Positions 39,260 through 53,444 of a stretch of DNA of 64,000 bases are shown piece by piece (position 1 is the first letter of the stretch; each line of letters starts with the position of its first letter). Below the pieces are notes generated by a model that made no database searches, was not told the DNA's origin, and was given only the letters and a program-made list of their open reading frames with translations. The position numbers were made by a program, and so were the translations under genes. This DNA is from Drosophila pseudoobscura (taxonomy: Eukaryota > Arthropoda > Insecta > Diptera > Drosophilidae), in contig NC_046683.1 in assembly GCF_009870125.1 (NCBI RefSeq), positions 53,273,869 to 53,337,868 of the forward strand. The letters are read 5' to 3'.

Positions 39260-40130
39260 AAATGTAATTTTCATGAAAAAGCGTTGACCCACTTAATCCA
39301 CCCTTGAAAAACATATATGTATTTATACAGGTGAAAAGCTTGAATTAAATCGCTGAAAATAATACTGTTTGTAAATAACCTTCAACTTTACTCAAAAAAA
39401 GGACCAGATGTTTTTCACCTGAACTGAGCTAATATTCTTCAAATTGCATCGTTTTCGTTGAGTGTATTTGAATACCCACTGGTCTACAATGGGTTAATCG
39501 TTCTCTGACCATGATCGGAAATCATATATCTCGATTTTGATATTTGGTATAATATTACTAGCTAGCTGATGATTAATTGATGAATTAATTTCCTAAAAGA
39601 TTGGCTAATTTTAGAGACTCATTTTATTGGATTGTGTCTCTTTTTATACATGGTAACTACACGGTAATTACACATTGTGATCCATGCGACAGAATAAACG
39701 CTTGAGCTGCGCGCCAAAATGGAATTCAAAATTCAAATACCGGCGTATGGAAGTTACTATACGAACTATTAAGCGTGCTCAATAACTAAACGTTGTTAAG
39801 GTGTAAACAGAAATTTTGAGCTATTGAGTTAGCTGAACTATCGATAGGTACTCATTTCAGTGTAAATAGCCTATTATCTATTAACAAGGAACTGAATACT
39901 GAAGGAACTAGCTCTATTCCTTGATAAAGCAAAGCTACAGATACCAACCGTATTTCAATCAGACTGCACAAAAATAAGCTTAAAATCATGAAAATCAAAT
40001 TAAAACCATTAGCTGGAATGCCCATAAGCTTTTTGTTTGTTTTTTTTTTCGAACCATTCGGCTTTTTTTACTCTGTTCAAATCGGTAAAGGCTCTCTTTT
40101 TCGCTCTAATTGAACACGAAAACGAGCAGT
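39260..40130. other. AT-rich spacer with a second DRE
   Basis: A perfect TATCGATA lies at 39839-39846. No coding sequence recognised. It may hold the promoter of the small ORF that starts at 40131. Confidence 0.45.
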
Positions 40131-40400
40131 ATGTCCCGCAACATAGGCAACATTCTGCATACCTTAGGGAAAAGGATATTAGAGAATTGCGCAAATTTGT
40201 GTCATCACAGGCTCACAGGAATGCAGAAACTAGTAAGTCTCTGTTTTAAAGGTATTTCAGTGATATATTGAAGGTGGGTGGTCTTCTTACAGAGACCAAA
40301 ATTGGTATCGAGATCTGGATATATATACAAGAAACTAATCAAATGCATGAATACGTCTACTACATATCAATTTGAGAAAAAATATCTATTAATTACGTTT
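40131..40400 (+). CDS. doubtful small two-exon ORF
   Basis: ATG at 40131 opens a 34-codon frame ending at a consensus donor (CTA|GTAAGT, 40233). A 60-nt intron to an acceptor at 40291-40292 (CTTCTTACAG) joins in phase 0 to a second frame ending in TAA at about 40398-40400. The product would be about 70 residues, basic, starting MSRNIGNILHTLGKRIL. No family is recognised. Support is the splice signals, the DRE 290 nt upstream and its place just before the BTB gene. Against it are its short length and AT-rich second exon. Confidence 0.25.
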
Positions 40401-40501
40401 TAAAACAGTTTAGGACCTCGTTTAAGAGCTCGACGTGTGAAGTTTTTGTAGTATGAACTGGCAAATCTACATACTGTATATACTGTATGGTTAGTGATGA
40501 G

Positions 40502-40521
40502 ACGGTATATTTCGGTATATT
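40502..40521 (+). promoter_or_regulatory. paired GGTATAT elements upstream of the BTB gene
   Basis: CGGTATATTTCGGTATATTC resembles the fly core-promoter element known as Ohler motif 6 (consensus KTYRGTATWTTT), about 80-95 nt upstream of the BTB ATG. The same word is repeated ahead of Sod1. Confidence 0.5.
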
Positions 40522-40597
40522 CGCTCAGCACAGCTCCTCGAGTGCTATTGTTGCAACAGATTTTGTTTTGGCTGAACTTTTGTTATTGGGAGAGACA

Positions 40598-41595
40598 ATG
40601 GAGGAATGGTAAGCTCCTGCAGGGCCAAAAATATAAATGGGCTGTCAACACACGTATGAATCTTGTTCCGCAGGCTAGCCAGCGCCTTTAAGAACCTGAT
40701 CGTAGAGGAGGACTTCTCGGACTGTTGCGTGATTGTCGAGTCGAAACGATTCAAATGCCATAAGATGATTCTAGGACTCGCCTCGGACTTTTTCAAGCGC
40801 GGATTCCAATCCGACTTCGCGGAAGCTGCTTCCGGAGAGCTTTGGCTGTCCGACACTACTGCAAAAACGTTCGAAAAGTTCCGTCTCTTTGCGTACACAT
40901 ACGATAAGAAGGCCGTCGCTAGCTACGACAATGGGGAGCTCATCAAATTGTTTGACTGCGCCACCATTTACCTGGTACCAACTTTAGCATCCGTCTGCAT
41001 GGATATTATCAAGCAAAGAATACCAAAAATGAAGTATCCCGACCTGCTGAAGGTGTTTGACTATGGGCATCACATTACCAACGAGGGTTTAATCAAGGAA
41101 ACGTCCCAAGCCCTGCGTTGCCTTCGCGGGCCTGTACCTGTTGAGGTTTATCAGCTGGGATCCGACGTATTCAGGGAATTCATCAAATTACTTTCCCTGT
41201 CGGAAATCATTCGTTTTGAGACTATTGAAAAATATGTTGCCATGTACGGCTTTGTCTCCCTTTGCGAGTTTAAATGGCAATTCAAAGGCCTATCCTCCCA
41301 GTCCAATGAAAAAACCGATGCATACGCCAACGAGAATCCATTCAAAATCGAGAAGAGCGACATTGAATCGGACAAAGGTACAGACCACGAGCCAAAGCGA
41401 CATAAGGTCAATAACGAATATGTCAAAGATCTTTTGACTTATGTGAAATATGAAAATATGAATGTCCACGAATTTTACGAGGGCCCCGGCAAATCCAAGC
41501 TACTGACCCTTGAGTCCAAATATGATTTGTTATATAAGATCGCAGCGAAGGAAGGTCGACCTAGAATAGTACGCATGCCACTCCATATCCAATAA
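40598..41595 (+). CDS. BTB/POZ-BACK domain protein without kelch repeats
   Basis: Two coding exons: 40598-40608 (only 11 nt, MEEW split) and 40674-41595, joined across a 65-nt GT-AG intron to give 310 residues beginning MEEWLASAFKNL. The BTB fold covers about residues 15-115 (DCCVIVESKRFKCHKMILGL, then ASDFFKRGF). BTB proteins of this type dimerise and often act as Cullin-3 substrate adaptors. A BACK-like helical region follows to about residue 220. The C-terminal 90 residues are charged and carry no kelch or zinc-finger domain, so any substrate-binding part is unclear. The stop codon overlaps an AATAAA (CCAATAAAATC) and a second AATAAA follows near 41682. Gene identity is not recognised. Confidence 0.85.
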
Positions 41596-41725
41596 AATCA
41601 GAGAAAAATCATTTGATTTTTGTTTCTTTAATACACAATATGTCCAAACACTTAAATGGGATTTTCTTCATTAATAAGAAATAAAGTGCAATCGTTCCTC
41701 CGTACATATATATATATACGTATAC

Positions 41726-41789
<64 letters not shown>

Positions 41790-42606
41790 GTATATATACT
41801 AGATGGTTTGTATTGTTATTGTATCCGTTAATTTGTAGATATTTTCTTATTAATTTTTCATCATTTTATGTTTTTGCTTTGTATTTTAATGTTTTTAAAT
41901 CGATATAGGTAAAGGTATGTAGATAGGTAATAATATTCATTCGCCTGTTTGCTTTTTTGTTTTGTTTGTTACTTGTGTGGTTGGTTGGTTGTCACGTGGT
42001 TGTCCCCTACTTTATCGCTTCTTGCACAATTCGGTCACATAGCTATAACATCTTAAACATCATAATCATAATCAATCGTATATACTTCTATATAATTTTG
42101 TTTGTTTGCTGTTTTACTTTCGCTTTAAATCTTAATCTAATATTTTACTTAGAGAGTAGCGTCATCGAGCATATTGAATTCGTCAGATCTAGGGGGTTGT
42201 AAGGTAAGGTTAAGTGGTAGCTTGGGGATCTCGAATTTGGAAAAATGTGCATGCCGTTGTACGGATGCACGGCCAACATTCAGAACACAAACAATCTTGC
42301 ATTGGCTGGCCGTTCATCAAATATTCCATATCAATTTATACAACTTCTTCGTTCGCGTTCGGGTTTGGTATTTTGTTGGGTTTTTGTTTTTTTTTGCTAG
42401 GTTTCTAGGTTGTTGGATTGGCAAATTCAATATACAAGATGGAGATACTTTTTGTTTTGCTTCTAATCTTCTCTTCACGTGCGCTCCGCCCCGCTCTGCT
42501 CTGCTTGCTGATTTTTACTGAGTTTCGGTGTCCGTCCGTCCGCAGCCGGCTCTTACTACTCCTACTATTTTGCCTTGCTTTGCCTATGCTTCTGAATGCG
42601 CACGCA
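41596..42606. other. convergent 3' spacer between the BTB gene and FoxK
   Basis: Contains the 3' ends of both genes and a long TA/CATA microsatellite (about 41705-41787). FoxK 3' UTR probably covers much of 41800-42606. No coding sequence seen. Confidence 0.7.
41705..41787. repeat. (TA)n / (CATATA)n microsatellite
   Basis: About 80 nt of nearly pure TA, interrupted by CATA and CGTA units, located between two convergent genes. Confidence 0.95.
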
Positions 42607-45774
<3,168 letters not shown>

Positions 45775-48700
45775 TTAATCCCACTTTTACTATGCTTACT
45801 TACTGTATTTGTCGGGGCCTAAAATGATTAATAAAAAGATTGATTTTCGGCAAAAGTACATCGAAAGAAATACTCCCACACCACTCTCATGCATACACAC
45901 ACACACGAAGAACTTTGTTATTATTTGATTTCGTTTTCGAATTATTTTCAAATAAAATTAGTTAATTTTGTTATTCTCACAGTTTTTCACGCGGCATTCG
46001 CACATTTTTCGCTTGTCCCAAGGTTCTTAAATATTTTCCAAATATATACACACAGATACGAAGGCGCACACACACACACCCGCTGCCACTCTCCCTGCTG
46101 ACTGGCAGTTTGTGTCCCCCACTCTGTCGCTGTCTTTGCCTTCGTCTTCCACTTCGTTTCTGTTTCGGTTTTTGCTTTACTCTGTTTTGCTACCGCAGCC
46201 GCCGCACAAGCACTCATACAATAATCGTAGTCACCCATACATATGTGTGCATGTATGTATCTACATATGTGTTTTGCTCGGCAACAAGAAGAAGAGAATA
46301 AAAATAATAATAACACTACTACTACTACGCTACACTACGTGAGTAAACACACATACACACACACAATAGAAGCGCACCGAAAATAAGAGCAGTGTTCACG
46401 CGTGCGCTCTATGATTTTCCCGGGCATTAATGGCGTAATGTGGAGTGTGATGCCGGCGAGAGCAACACCAGGCAGCCCAATGGAAAATGCCCCCCCCCAA
46501 TACCCTTTAAAGAGACAACGTAAACGGAGCTACGGTTTTTATGCCCGGTATACAAAAACTTACTTGTGTATATACTGACTGAGCACCGGGTATGAGTACT
46601 GTCGCGGAACGTTTGCCGCGACTCACGTACAGACTTGTTTATATTTGGATTTCCGCACCATTCTCTGTTCCCATAACAACAGGATTTCGCTCTCCTCTCC
46701 GCACACAATGTCTTGGTGACCAGTGTTGCCAAAAAAGGTCCAAATGACATTTAAATTTATTTAATTAATTTAATTTAAATTTAATTTAAGTTAAAGAAGT
46801 CCGCCAATTGAAGCTAATTCTGGGCATCTACGGTCAACAGTGCGTATATATGCATCTCGCTCACTTTCATTGGTTTTGAGACGGCAAATCAAAGGATAAC
46901 GAAAATTCTTTTTTAAAACTCAATGTTTTTCACTAAAATGTTAGATAAGTGAACTAAACTATTTTAAATAACTATTTGATGCATTTCTTTGTAACTCATT
47001 CAAATCTTTCTTTTCAGAGAGGTTAAACAGAATTAAATTTATTCCTAGTAAGAAAAGTTTGTTATTACACACATACATATATGCAGAGATCAATGTTTCA
47101 TAACATTGTTTACTTCGGATTTGAAGTGCTCGTCTCCACGTGCTTCTACTTTTTTAGGGTCTTTTGGAAACTAACAGTACAGATCCGGGAATTAAATCTC
47201 CACAAACATAAAATTAGCTGTTCGGTATTTTTCTGTACTATCATAACAGTGCGTTGTTTTCGCCATATTAAAGAATATTTAAGTTTATCAAAGATATAAA
47301 ATTTTAAATCAATGTTACAATTATGATCCCTTAGAAAGTTAAAAAGGGGGACTTCCCAAGAGCAACATAAATATATGTATGTACACATCTTGAAAGCATT
47401 CCAGATCACCTACGAATTATTTATAAACCAGAGCGCCAATGGAAAGTCGAACAGGTGTTGTCCAAAAAAAAGATTTCCAACCAGAAGTGGATCTATGTTT
47501 TTGAGCCACTGTTTTCGCTTAGACGAAGCGAAGACGGTTCTCAGCAACAGAAACGAACGAGCTTACTTCGGTTCTTTATTTATTTCGTGGGCTTCACACA
47601 TACCAACAAAGCAGATTCTCGCACTGACTCTCCTCCACAGCACCCCACCACATGGTTCCCCAACCTATCAATCGATCGAGCTTGCATGCATAAACATGCA
47701 AAATGAAACCAAAATAAAATTAACGAGAACAACAAAAGGCAAACAAACGCCCATACATACATACATATAAATAAACCCGCACACAGCTATATACTCGTTT
47801 ACGTAAATACACACATTTACACACACAGCGCACACACATAGATAGCGTATTGGAAATGCGTAAAAAATGCCGCTCGTTGATTTTTCAGCTAGCAACCGAC
47901 TCCACCTGCGCATACATATTCACATATACTCAGATGTGCATGTTTGTCTCACAAAAAGCACACTTTTCACAACGGTCTTCTCGCTTTTCGCTCGGCGATT
48001 GCGTAAACTTTCCGCCCGCTTTTTTTTCCCACCTAACATCAAAATATGTACACATACTTCAGCCTACAACACACACCACACTCCTGCGCTGGCAAGTGTG
48101 CGTGTGTACAACACTTGAGCATGTTCCAAAATTTATATATTTATAATTTTACTCCTCTCGTCTTGTCCTCTCGTCTCATCTCTGTCTCTCTCTGCTATTG
48201 GTTTTCTCTCTTTCTTTCGCTGTTTATATTTTTGCACACAACACGTTTTTCACTGCGTGTTTGTGTGTGTATATTATTTTTCGTTCGCCTTGTTTATTTT
48301 TCTTTTTTTCGTACCTTTTTTCTGCCGTTCTGCGCTCGAATTCCGGAAACTTCTCTATTATATACGTAACACTAGTATTTGAACAATATTTTAAAGCCAA
48401 TTTGTGCACTTTTTCAGCGATTTTAATGCGGTTTTTCCTATTCTTATTGCTTGCAGCGCAGCGCGGTCCGCAGCACGATGAAAAGGAGAAGAAGAAGAGA
48501 ACGGTCGTTCGACCGGGTGGCAACGCGTGCTCGAAGACAAGCAAAAAGAAAGACGCAACAAACAGCGCACAATGGCTCGTACTCCGAAAATTCGTAAAAA
48601 AAATTTGATTTCTAGTTGTTGCATCTGGCAATACTTTTGTTACACTTAAATTTACGAAATTCAATAGCTTCCAACAAAAATTATAAATGCATGTTTAAAT

Positions 48701-48921
48701 TGTTTTAAAGGACCACATTTGAGTTTGACCGTTAATTACGCACTTTTTAAAGTTGAAGAGGGTGTTCAATTTTTCGTTCAGTTTATAAGTCAAGATTTTT
48801 GCAGTGTGCTTTGAGAAAACGACCCACTGTGCGGTGCATGTGGTTTTCGACCGAAACATCTGGCAACACCTCGATCAGCTGTGCTGGTTTTGTAACAGAT
48901 CAATTCGATTCGTCTGCGAAA
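45775..48921. promoter_or_regulatory. FoxK 5' region and divergent spacer to mRpL2
   Basis: No coding gene seen. The FoxK leader should lie here. A GGCAACACTGGTCACC element on the minus strand (about 46720-46736) is a plausible core promoter. GC-richer sequence at 48450-48590, with another TGGCAATAC element at about 48630, could be a second upstream start. A perfect 7-bp hairpin, GTCGCGG...CCGCGAC, sits at 46601-46622. A C run is at about 46490-46498. TACATA-type and TCTC-type simple repeats are scattered. Confidence 0.45.
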
Positions 48922-49868
48922 ATGCTAAGCTTGACGCGCCTACTGAACTCCGCCCTAACGCTGCAGCCGCCGCAGCGGGCCGTCACTGCCGCCCTGGCGC
49001 TGCAACAGATGCGCACTAAGACCAAAGTCGTGGAGAAGCCACAGCCCGGAGCTGGCCAGCAGTTCCGCCGGATCGTGCACTTTCCCGAGGAGTACACGGT
49101 GGCGCCGCTGAAGATCACACACCTGGCAGGGCGCGACCCTGTCAGCGGTCGCATGGTGGCCAAGGGTATCGGCGGCGGCATCAAGCAACAGTATCGCTGG
49201 GTCAAGTGGGTTCGTGACGGACCCGGCGAGGGAGCACCCCAGGAGGAGCTTGTCGTGGAGATACTGCACGACGGTTGCCGGACGGCCAAGGTGGCCCTGG
49301 TGGCGGTGGGCGACGAGCTGAAGTACATTCTGGCCACGGAGAACATGAAGGCAGGCGACGTGCTGAAAACTTCCCGCGTGATTCCGCGTATTCCCGGTAA
49401 GTAGCTCCGCTTGTGTGTCCATTGAATGCTAATTTTTTCTCTCCCGCAGTGCGTCCCAATGAAGGCGATGCCTACCCATTGGGCGCCCTGCCCGTAGGCA
49501 CTCGAATCCACTGCCTCGAGAAGAATCCCGGCCAGCAGTGCCACCTTATCCACGCCGCCGGTACCTTCGGAACCATTCTGCGAAAGTTCGATGACAAGGT
49601 TGTGGTTCAGTTGCCCTCCAAGCGGGAGTTCGCCTTCGACCGCATCTGCATGGCCACCGTGGGTCGCCTCTCGAACCCCGAGCACAACAAGGAGCACGTG
49701 GGCAGTGCCCAGCGCATGCGCGAGATGGGCAACCGACCACGGTCGGGCCTCTGGAAGCGTAAGGAGGGAAAGCACGGCCGCAAGATACGTCGCCTGCCGC
49801 CCATGACCACAATAGCACCGCCGCCATCACCCAAGCAGGAAGCCATACAGTTGACGCTAGATCTTTGA
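48922..49868 (+). CDS. mRpL2: mitochondrial large ribosomal subunit protein uL2m
   Basis: Component of the mitoribosome large subunit, at the peptidyl-transferase centre. Exons 48922-49396 and 49450-49868 are joined in phase 1 (ATT CCC G|TG), giving 297 residues. The N-terminus is a basic, hydroxylated presequence (MLSLTRLLNSALTLQPP) suited to mitochondrial import. Bacterial L2 landmarks follow: GRDPVSGRMVAKGIGGGIKQ and, in exon 2, PVGTRIHCLEKNPG, AAGTFG, VGRLSNPEHN and GKHGRKIRRLPP. The ATG at 48922 was preferred over an in-frame ATG at 48799 because it starts the presequence. The gene is convergent with Ufd1-like, with 78 nt between stop codons. Confidence 0.96.
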
Positions 49869-49946
49869 AGCATTTTATGTCTATAGAGTCATGTCCCAGG
49901 TCCAGGCCAGTCGGAACATTATACACTTAGAGCTAAGAGTTACAAT

Positions 49947-50947
49947 CTACTTTCGAGTTTTTTTCATGGAGAAACCCGTGCCGTGGAAGCTATTCACATC
50001 TTTTATGTCCTCCAAGCCGCCGGACTCATCGGTCCCACGGTCGCTGACTGGTCTAATGCTGCGATCGAACCTGATCTGCCCGAACTTATAATGGTAGTCC
50101 GGAACGCCGCGGGGCAGAAACTTCTTGACCACTGGTGTCTCCAGCTGACTCTCCTTCTTTTTCTTGCCATCCAGTCGAACGCCAGGACCCTTGAAAGTCT
50201 CCACCACTTCCTCGAGGGCGGCCCCGAGGGCACTGGCATCGCTGGCCCCGGTTCCCTGGGTGCCCTGCTGGCCCGAGCCCGGGATCTGGGTCTCGTGATG
50301 CTCTTTGTAGCCGACGGGCGCCTCGAACTCCACGTTCATGTCGCACTCGATGATGCTGACGGCGTTGCCGGGACGGGTCTCCAGAACGCACAGCTCGTAG
50401 ATCTTTTTGTTGTATTTAATGGCGATGACGTCGCCCTTGGTGAGGCACGCAAAGTTCCGCAGCGCGTTCTCCAGCACGGCCTTGGGATTTGTGATGTCCA
50501 GGAAGTCGGTGCTGTTCGGCTGGAACTTGGAGAACGTGGCCACGGGCAGAGAGACGCTCTCGATGATCAGTATATTGCCCTCCTCCAACAGCAAGTTGTG
50601 CATCATCCAGTGGGGCAGGTAGCACTTTCCCTCGTCAGCGACGAACTCCAGGACGCCAGCGTGCGAAGAGCGCATCTTCTTGTTGTTGGAAAGCTTGAAG
50701 AGCATCGGGTACTCGACGTTTAGGCGAGTGAGCGTGTCCAGGGCGGAGGGCGGCATGATGACTGCAACAGGATATAGTATAAGAGTGCGATGATACTTGA
50801 CAAAGCAGGTATGCACTTACTCTTGCCTCCCTTCTCCACGTCGGAGCGCTCGTTGCCCGGGAGCATCGACACCGAGTAGCACTTGTATGTAGCATGGAAG
50901 TTTCGTCCCTCTGGGAACATCATGTTGAAGCCGCTGAAGTGGAACAT
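49947..50947 (-). CDS. Ufd1-like: Ufd1-like, p97/VCP-Npl4 cofactor
   Basis: Subunit of the Ufd1-Npl4 heterodimer that brings ubiquitinated clients to the p97/VCP segregase, for example in ER-associated degradation. Exons 50947-50821 and 50761-49947 are joined in phase 1 across a 59-nt intron, giving 313 residues, close to the usual 300-340. Residues 1-42 ([23 protein letters not shown] in part) and the junction [20 protein letters not shown] match the conserved UT3 start. The double-psi barrel continues through [19 protein letters not shown] and [20 protein letters not shown]. The C-terminal half carries the less ordered Npl4/p97-binding region, ending FSMKKTRK. The gene shares a 730-nt divergent promoter region with Sod1. 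Confidence 0.96.
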
Positions 50948-51677
50948 GGCGTCAGTTGTGTGTGCTTTCTTCTACGACTGTGATTATTGATTTTTCCTCT
51001 TGGGAAATTGAATTTTGCCTTCTTCAATTCTTAATTGGATCCTTTGTTTCGGGTGCTGTCAATTTTGTGTGTTTGTTTTCTGAAATGTCACGAATCTTTA
51101 CAAATCTGGCAACGCTGGCTAGGGTGTGCAGCTGACCTGGTAATATCATTTTATCCATAAGTCTAAAGTGAATATACGGAATTTTTAATACTTTTCAGTA
51201 TTTTGTGGGGTACAAATATAAAACAAAACATGCCTTCCGGTCACTCTTTCACTTTCAAACAATTCCATTTTGGCGCGCAGGTCTAGAGATTATTGAGTCG
51301 ACTGGATTCAAAAGTGTAGTTACCGTTGTTACCATGTGCAAAAAGAGACATTTTTGTTTACCTTTTTCGCTAAAACCTTTTTTAGGCAAAATCCAATAAC
51401 GTCAAAGTAGTCAAGTAGAAAATAGTTTCATTAATTGGATACAATTATGTGGGCAGGGCTGCGGGTACTATCTAGCTAGTAATATGAAAGGGAATATCAA
51501 AATCGAGGAATATGTATAATGTAAATTCAATTCGTCAGTATATTTACGGTATATTTTGAAAATGAAATGGTATATTTTGGTATACTTCTGAGGGTCAGAC
51601 CGTATATTTCATATATAAATCAACTGCACTGACCAGAATTTATTTGCTCGCTGTTTAATAAAAAAAACATTAAAATA
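50948..51677. promoter_or_regulatory. divergent promoter region Ufd1-like / Sod1
   Basis: A TCTGGCAACGCTGG element lies at about 51104-51117 on the Ufd1 side. On the Sod1 side (51546-51610) there are four GGTATATTTT/GGTATACTT words and a GGTCAGACCG, which resemble fly core-promoter motifs 6 and 1, and no TATA+Inr pair at proper spacing. This is a housekeeping-type arrangement. Confidence 0.5.
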
Positions 51678-52515
51678 ATGGTTAAAGCTGTCTGTGTAAT
51701 TAATGGCGATGCCAAGGGCACCGTTTTCTTTGAGCAGGAGGTGAGTTTATCTACTAAAGCGTTAAATTTCTGGAAATGTTCTAGAAAAAATGGCAGTCCA
51801 CGGTAACAACAACAGCAATAAGCGAAGCCATTTTAAAGGTCGAAGTGCCGGTTTCCCCGGTCCCCGCTCTGTGGCTATAGAATTGATGAATATTGCTGTA
51901 CAGAATTAAGTGCGAGCGCGGTTTTCGCTGTGTCATTTAACAAATGCAAATTATATAAGTCGAATAACAGTGCGCAGCTCAGCGTATCTGTGTGTATGCG
52001 GGCCAGTATGTACATGTCACGATTGTACACACACTTTTCGCTTATCGGGAATCCGAGCATTATCATGCCCCTAGAGATAATCAAGTTGTTCAACATTCAT
52101 TCTTTGTTTTTTACAACAGACCAGCGAGGCTCCCGTGAAAGTCACCGGCGAGGTGCTGGGCCTTGCCAAGGGACTGCACGGATTCCATGTGCACGAGTTC
52201 GGGGACAACACCAACGGCTGCATGTCGTCCGGCCCCCACTTTAACCCCCGGAACAAGGAGCACGGTGCCCCCACCGACGAGAACCGCCACTTGGGCGACT
52301 TGGGCAACATCCAGGCAGCCGGTGACAGCCCCACGGCCGTCAGCATCACCGACTCGAAGATCACGCTGTTCGGTGCCGATAGCATCATAGGACGCACCGT
52401 GGTCGTTCACGCCGACGCTGATGACTTGGGCAAGGGTGGTCACGAGCTAAGCAAGACCACCGGCAATGCCGGCGCCCGTATTGGCTGCGGTGTCATTGGC
52501 ATTGCCAAAATCTAA
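51678..52515 (+). CDS. Sod1: cytosolic Cu/Zn superoxide dismutase
   Basis: Converts superoxide to hydrogen peroxide and oxygen in the cytosol, as a homodimer. Exons 51678-51740 and 52120-52515, with a 379-nt intron between, give 152 residues. All metal ligands are visible: His44 and His46 (HGFHVHEFG), His61 (GPHFNP), His69, His78 and Asp81 ([10 protein letters not shown]) and His118 ([11 protein letters not shown]). The disulphide cysteines are in NGCMSSG and RIGCGVIG. Compared with the D. melanogaster protein as I remember it, one Val is missing at the N-terminus, and the Zn loop reads NPRNKEHG rather than NPYGKEHG. An AATAAA is at 52686-52691. The gene is convergent with emei. Confidence 0.98.
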
Positions 52516-53444
52516 GCGGGAGGCAGTCAACGATTCTAGAAACTAATACATATATAATATGGTAACGATTACGCAGTAAAATCGGGTTACCTTCCTTCGC
52601 ACTATATATTGGAAAACGACATATGAAATGATATACTTTGGCCTGTGGTCTGTTAAGTTACTTCTATCCACTACCTTTGAGGTTCAATAAAACGGTGTTT
52701 TCAAATTAACCAATAATCAACTAAACGAACATCTTTTGTATTTATTTTTGTTTAGATATATGTACATAGCTCGTACCTTTTCGACTGAGAATCAAATTAT
52801 TTAATGGGAAGGGAAGTCGAAGGAAACCTGAGACTTTAGACAATGCCATTTGTTTAGGACTAAGGGAGCTAAGTTTTCCTTACGACACGAGGCGTAATAA
52901 GATTGATTAAAGAACCTTTATAGAATAGGAGGAATAGAACAGAATGCACGAGTGGGATTTTAGGAAAAGCTTGATTCGCATCCACGAGCATATTAAAATG
53001 ATGCGAGCAGCCTCATCCTTTAGAGAAAGATTCCACGAAAGAAAGATTCCAATCACAGCAATTCCCCTACCGTCCAGAGGATAGGAACAAGAATTATCAA
53101 TATTTTCAGATAGGTCCGAGTGTTTCGGTTCCGCTTGTCAAAAGAGATTCTGATAGGTAATCTCAGCTTCAAGGCGATTTTAATTAACTCAAGCACTCGA
53201 TGACTAACTCCTGGTTAAAAGTCTTTATTACAAACTTTATAAACAATCGATAAAGTAGTATTATATACAAAAACGGTGCAAAACCAAGAAGTATTCAGTG
53301 TGGTTTCTCTTGGACTGGACTATAAAACAATATCAACGATACGAATGGACTACGACAAAACATAAAGTGACTAACTATGATTAGCATGCTGGTTGCTGGG
53401 TGTAGAGAACACCAGCGAGTATATGCAATTAGATGAAGAAGGCC
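52516..53444. other. convergent 3' spacer between Sod1 and emei
   Basis: Sod1 3' UTR with AATAAA at 52686-52691, then AT-rich DNA that likely includes the emei 3' UTR. No coding sequence seen. Confidence 0.7.
52686..52691 (+). terminator. AATAAA polyadenylation signal of Sod1
   Basis: AATAAA 171 nt after the Sod1 stop codon. Confidence 0.75.

Noticed and set aside
48799-48921. 41-codon N-terminal extension of mRpL2
   Set aside because: The downstream ATG at 48922 starts a typical mitochondrial presequence; the extension looks like leader sequence.
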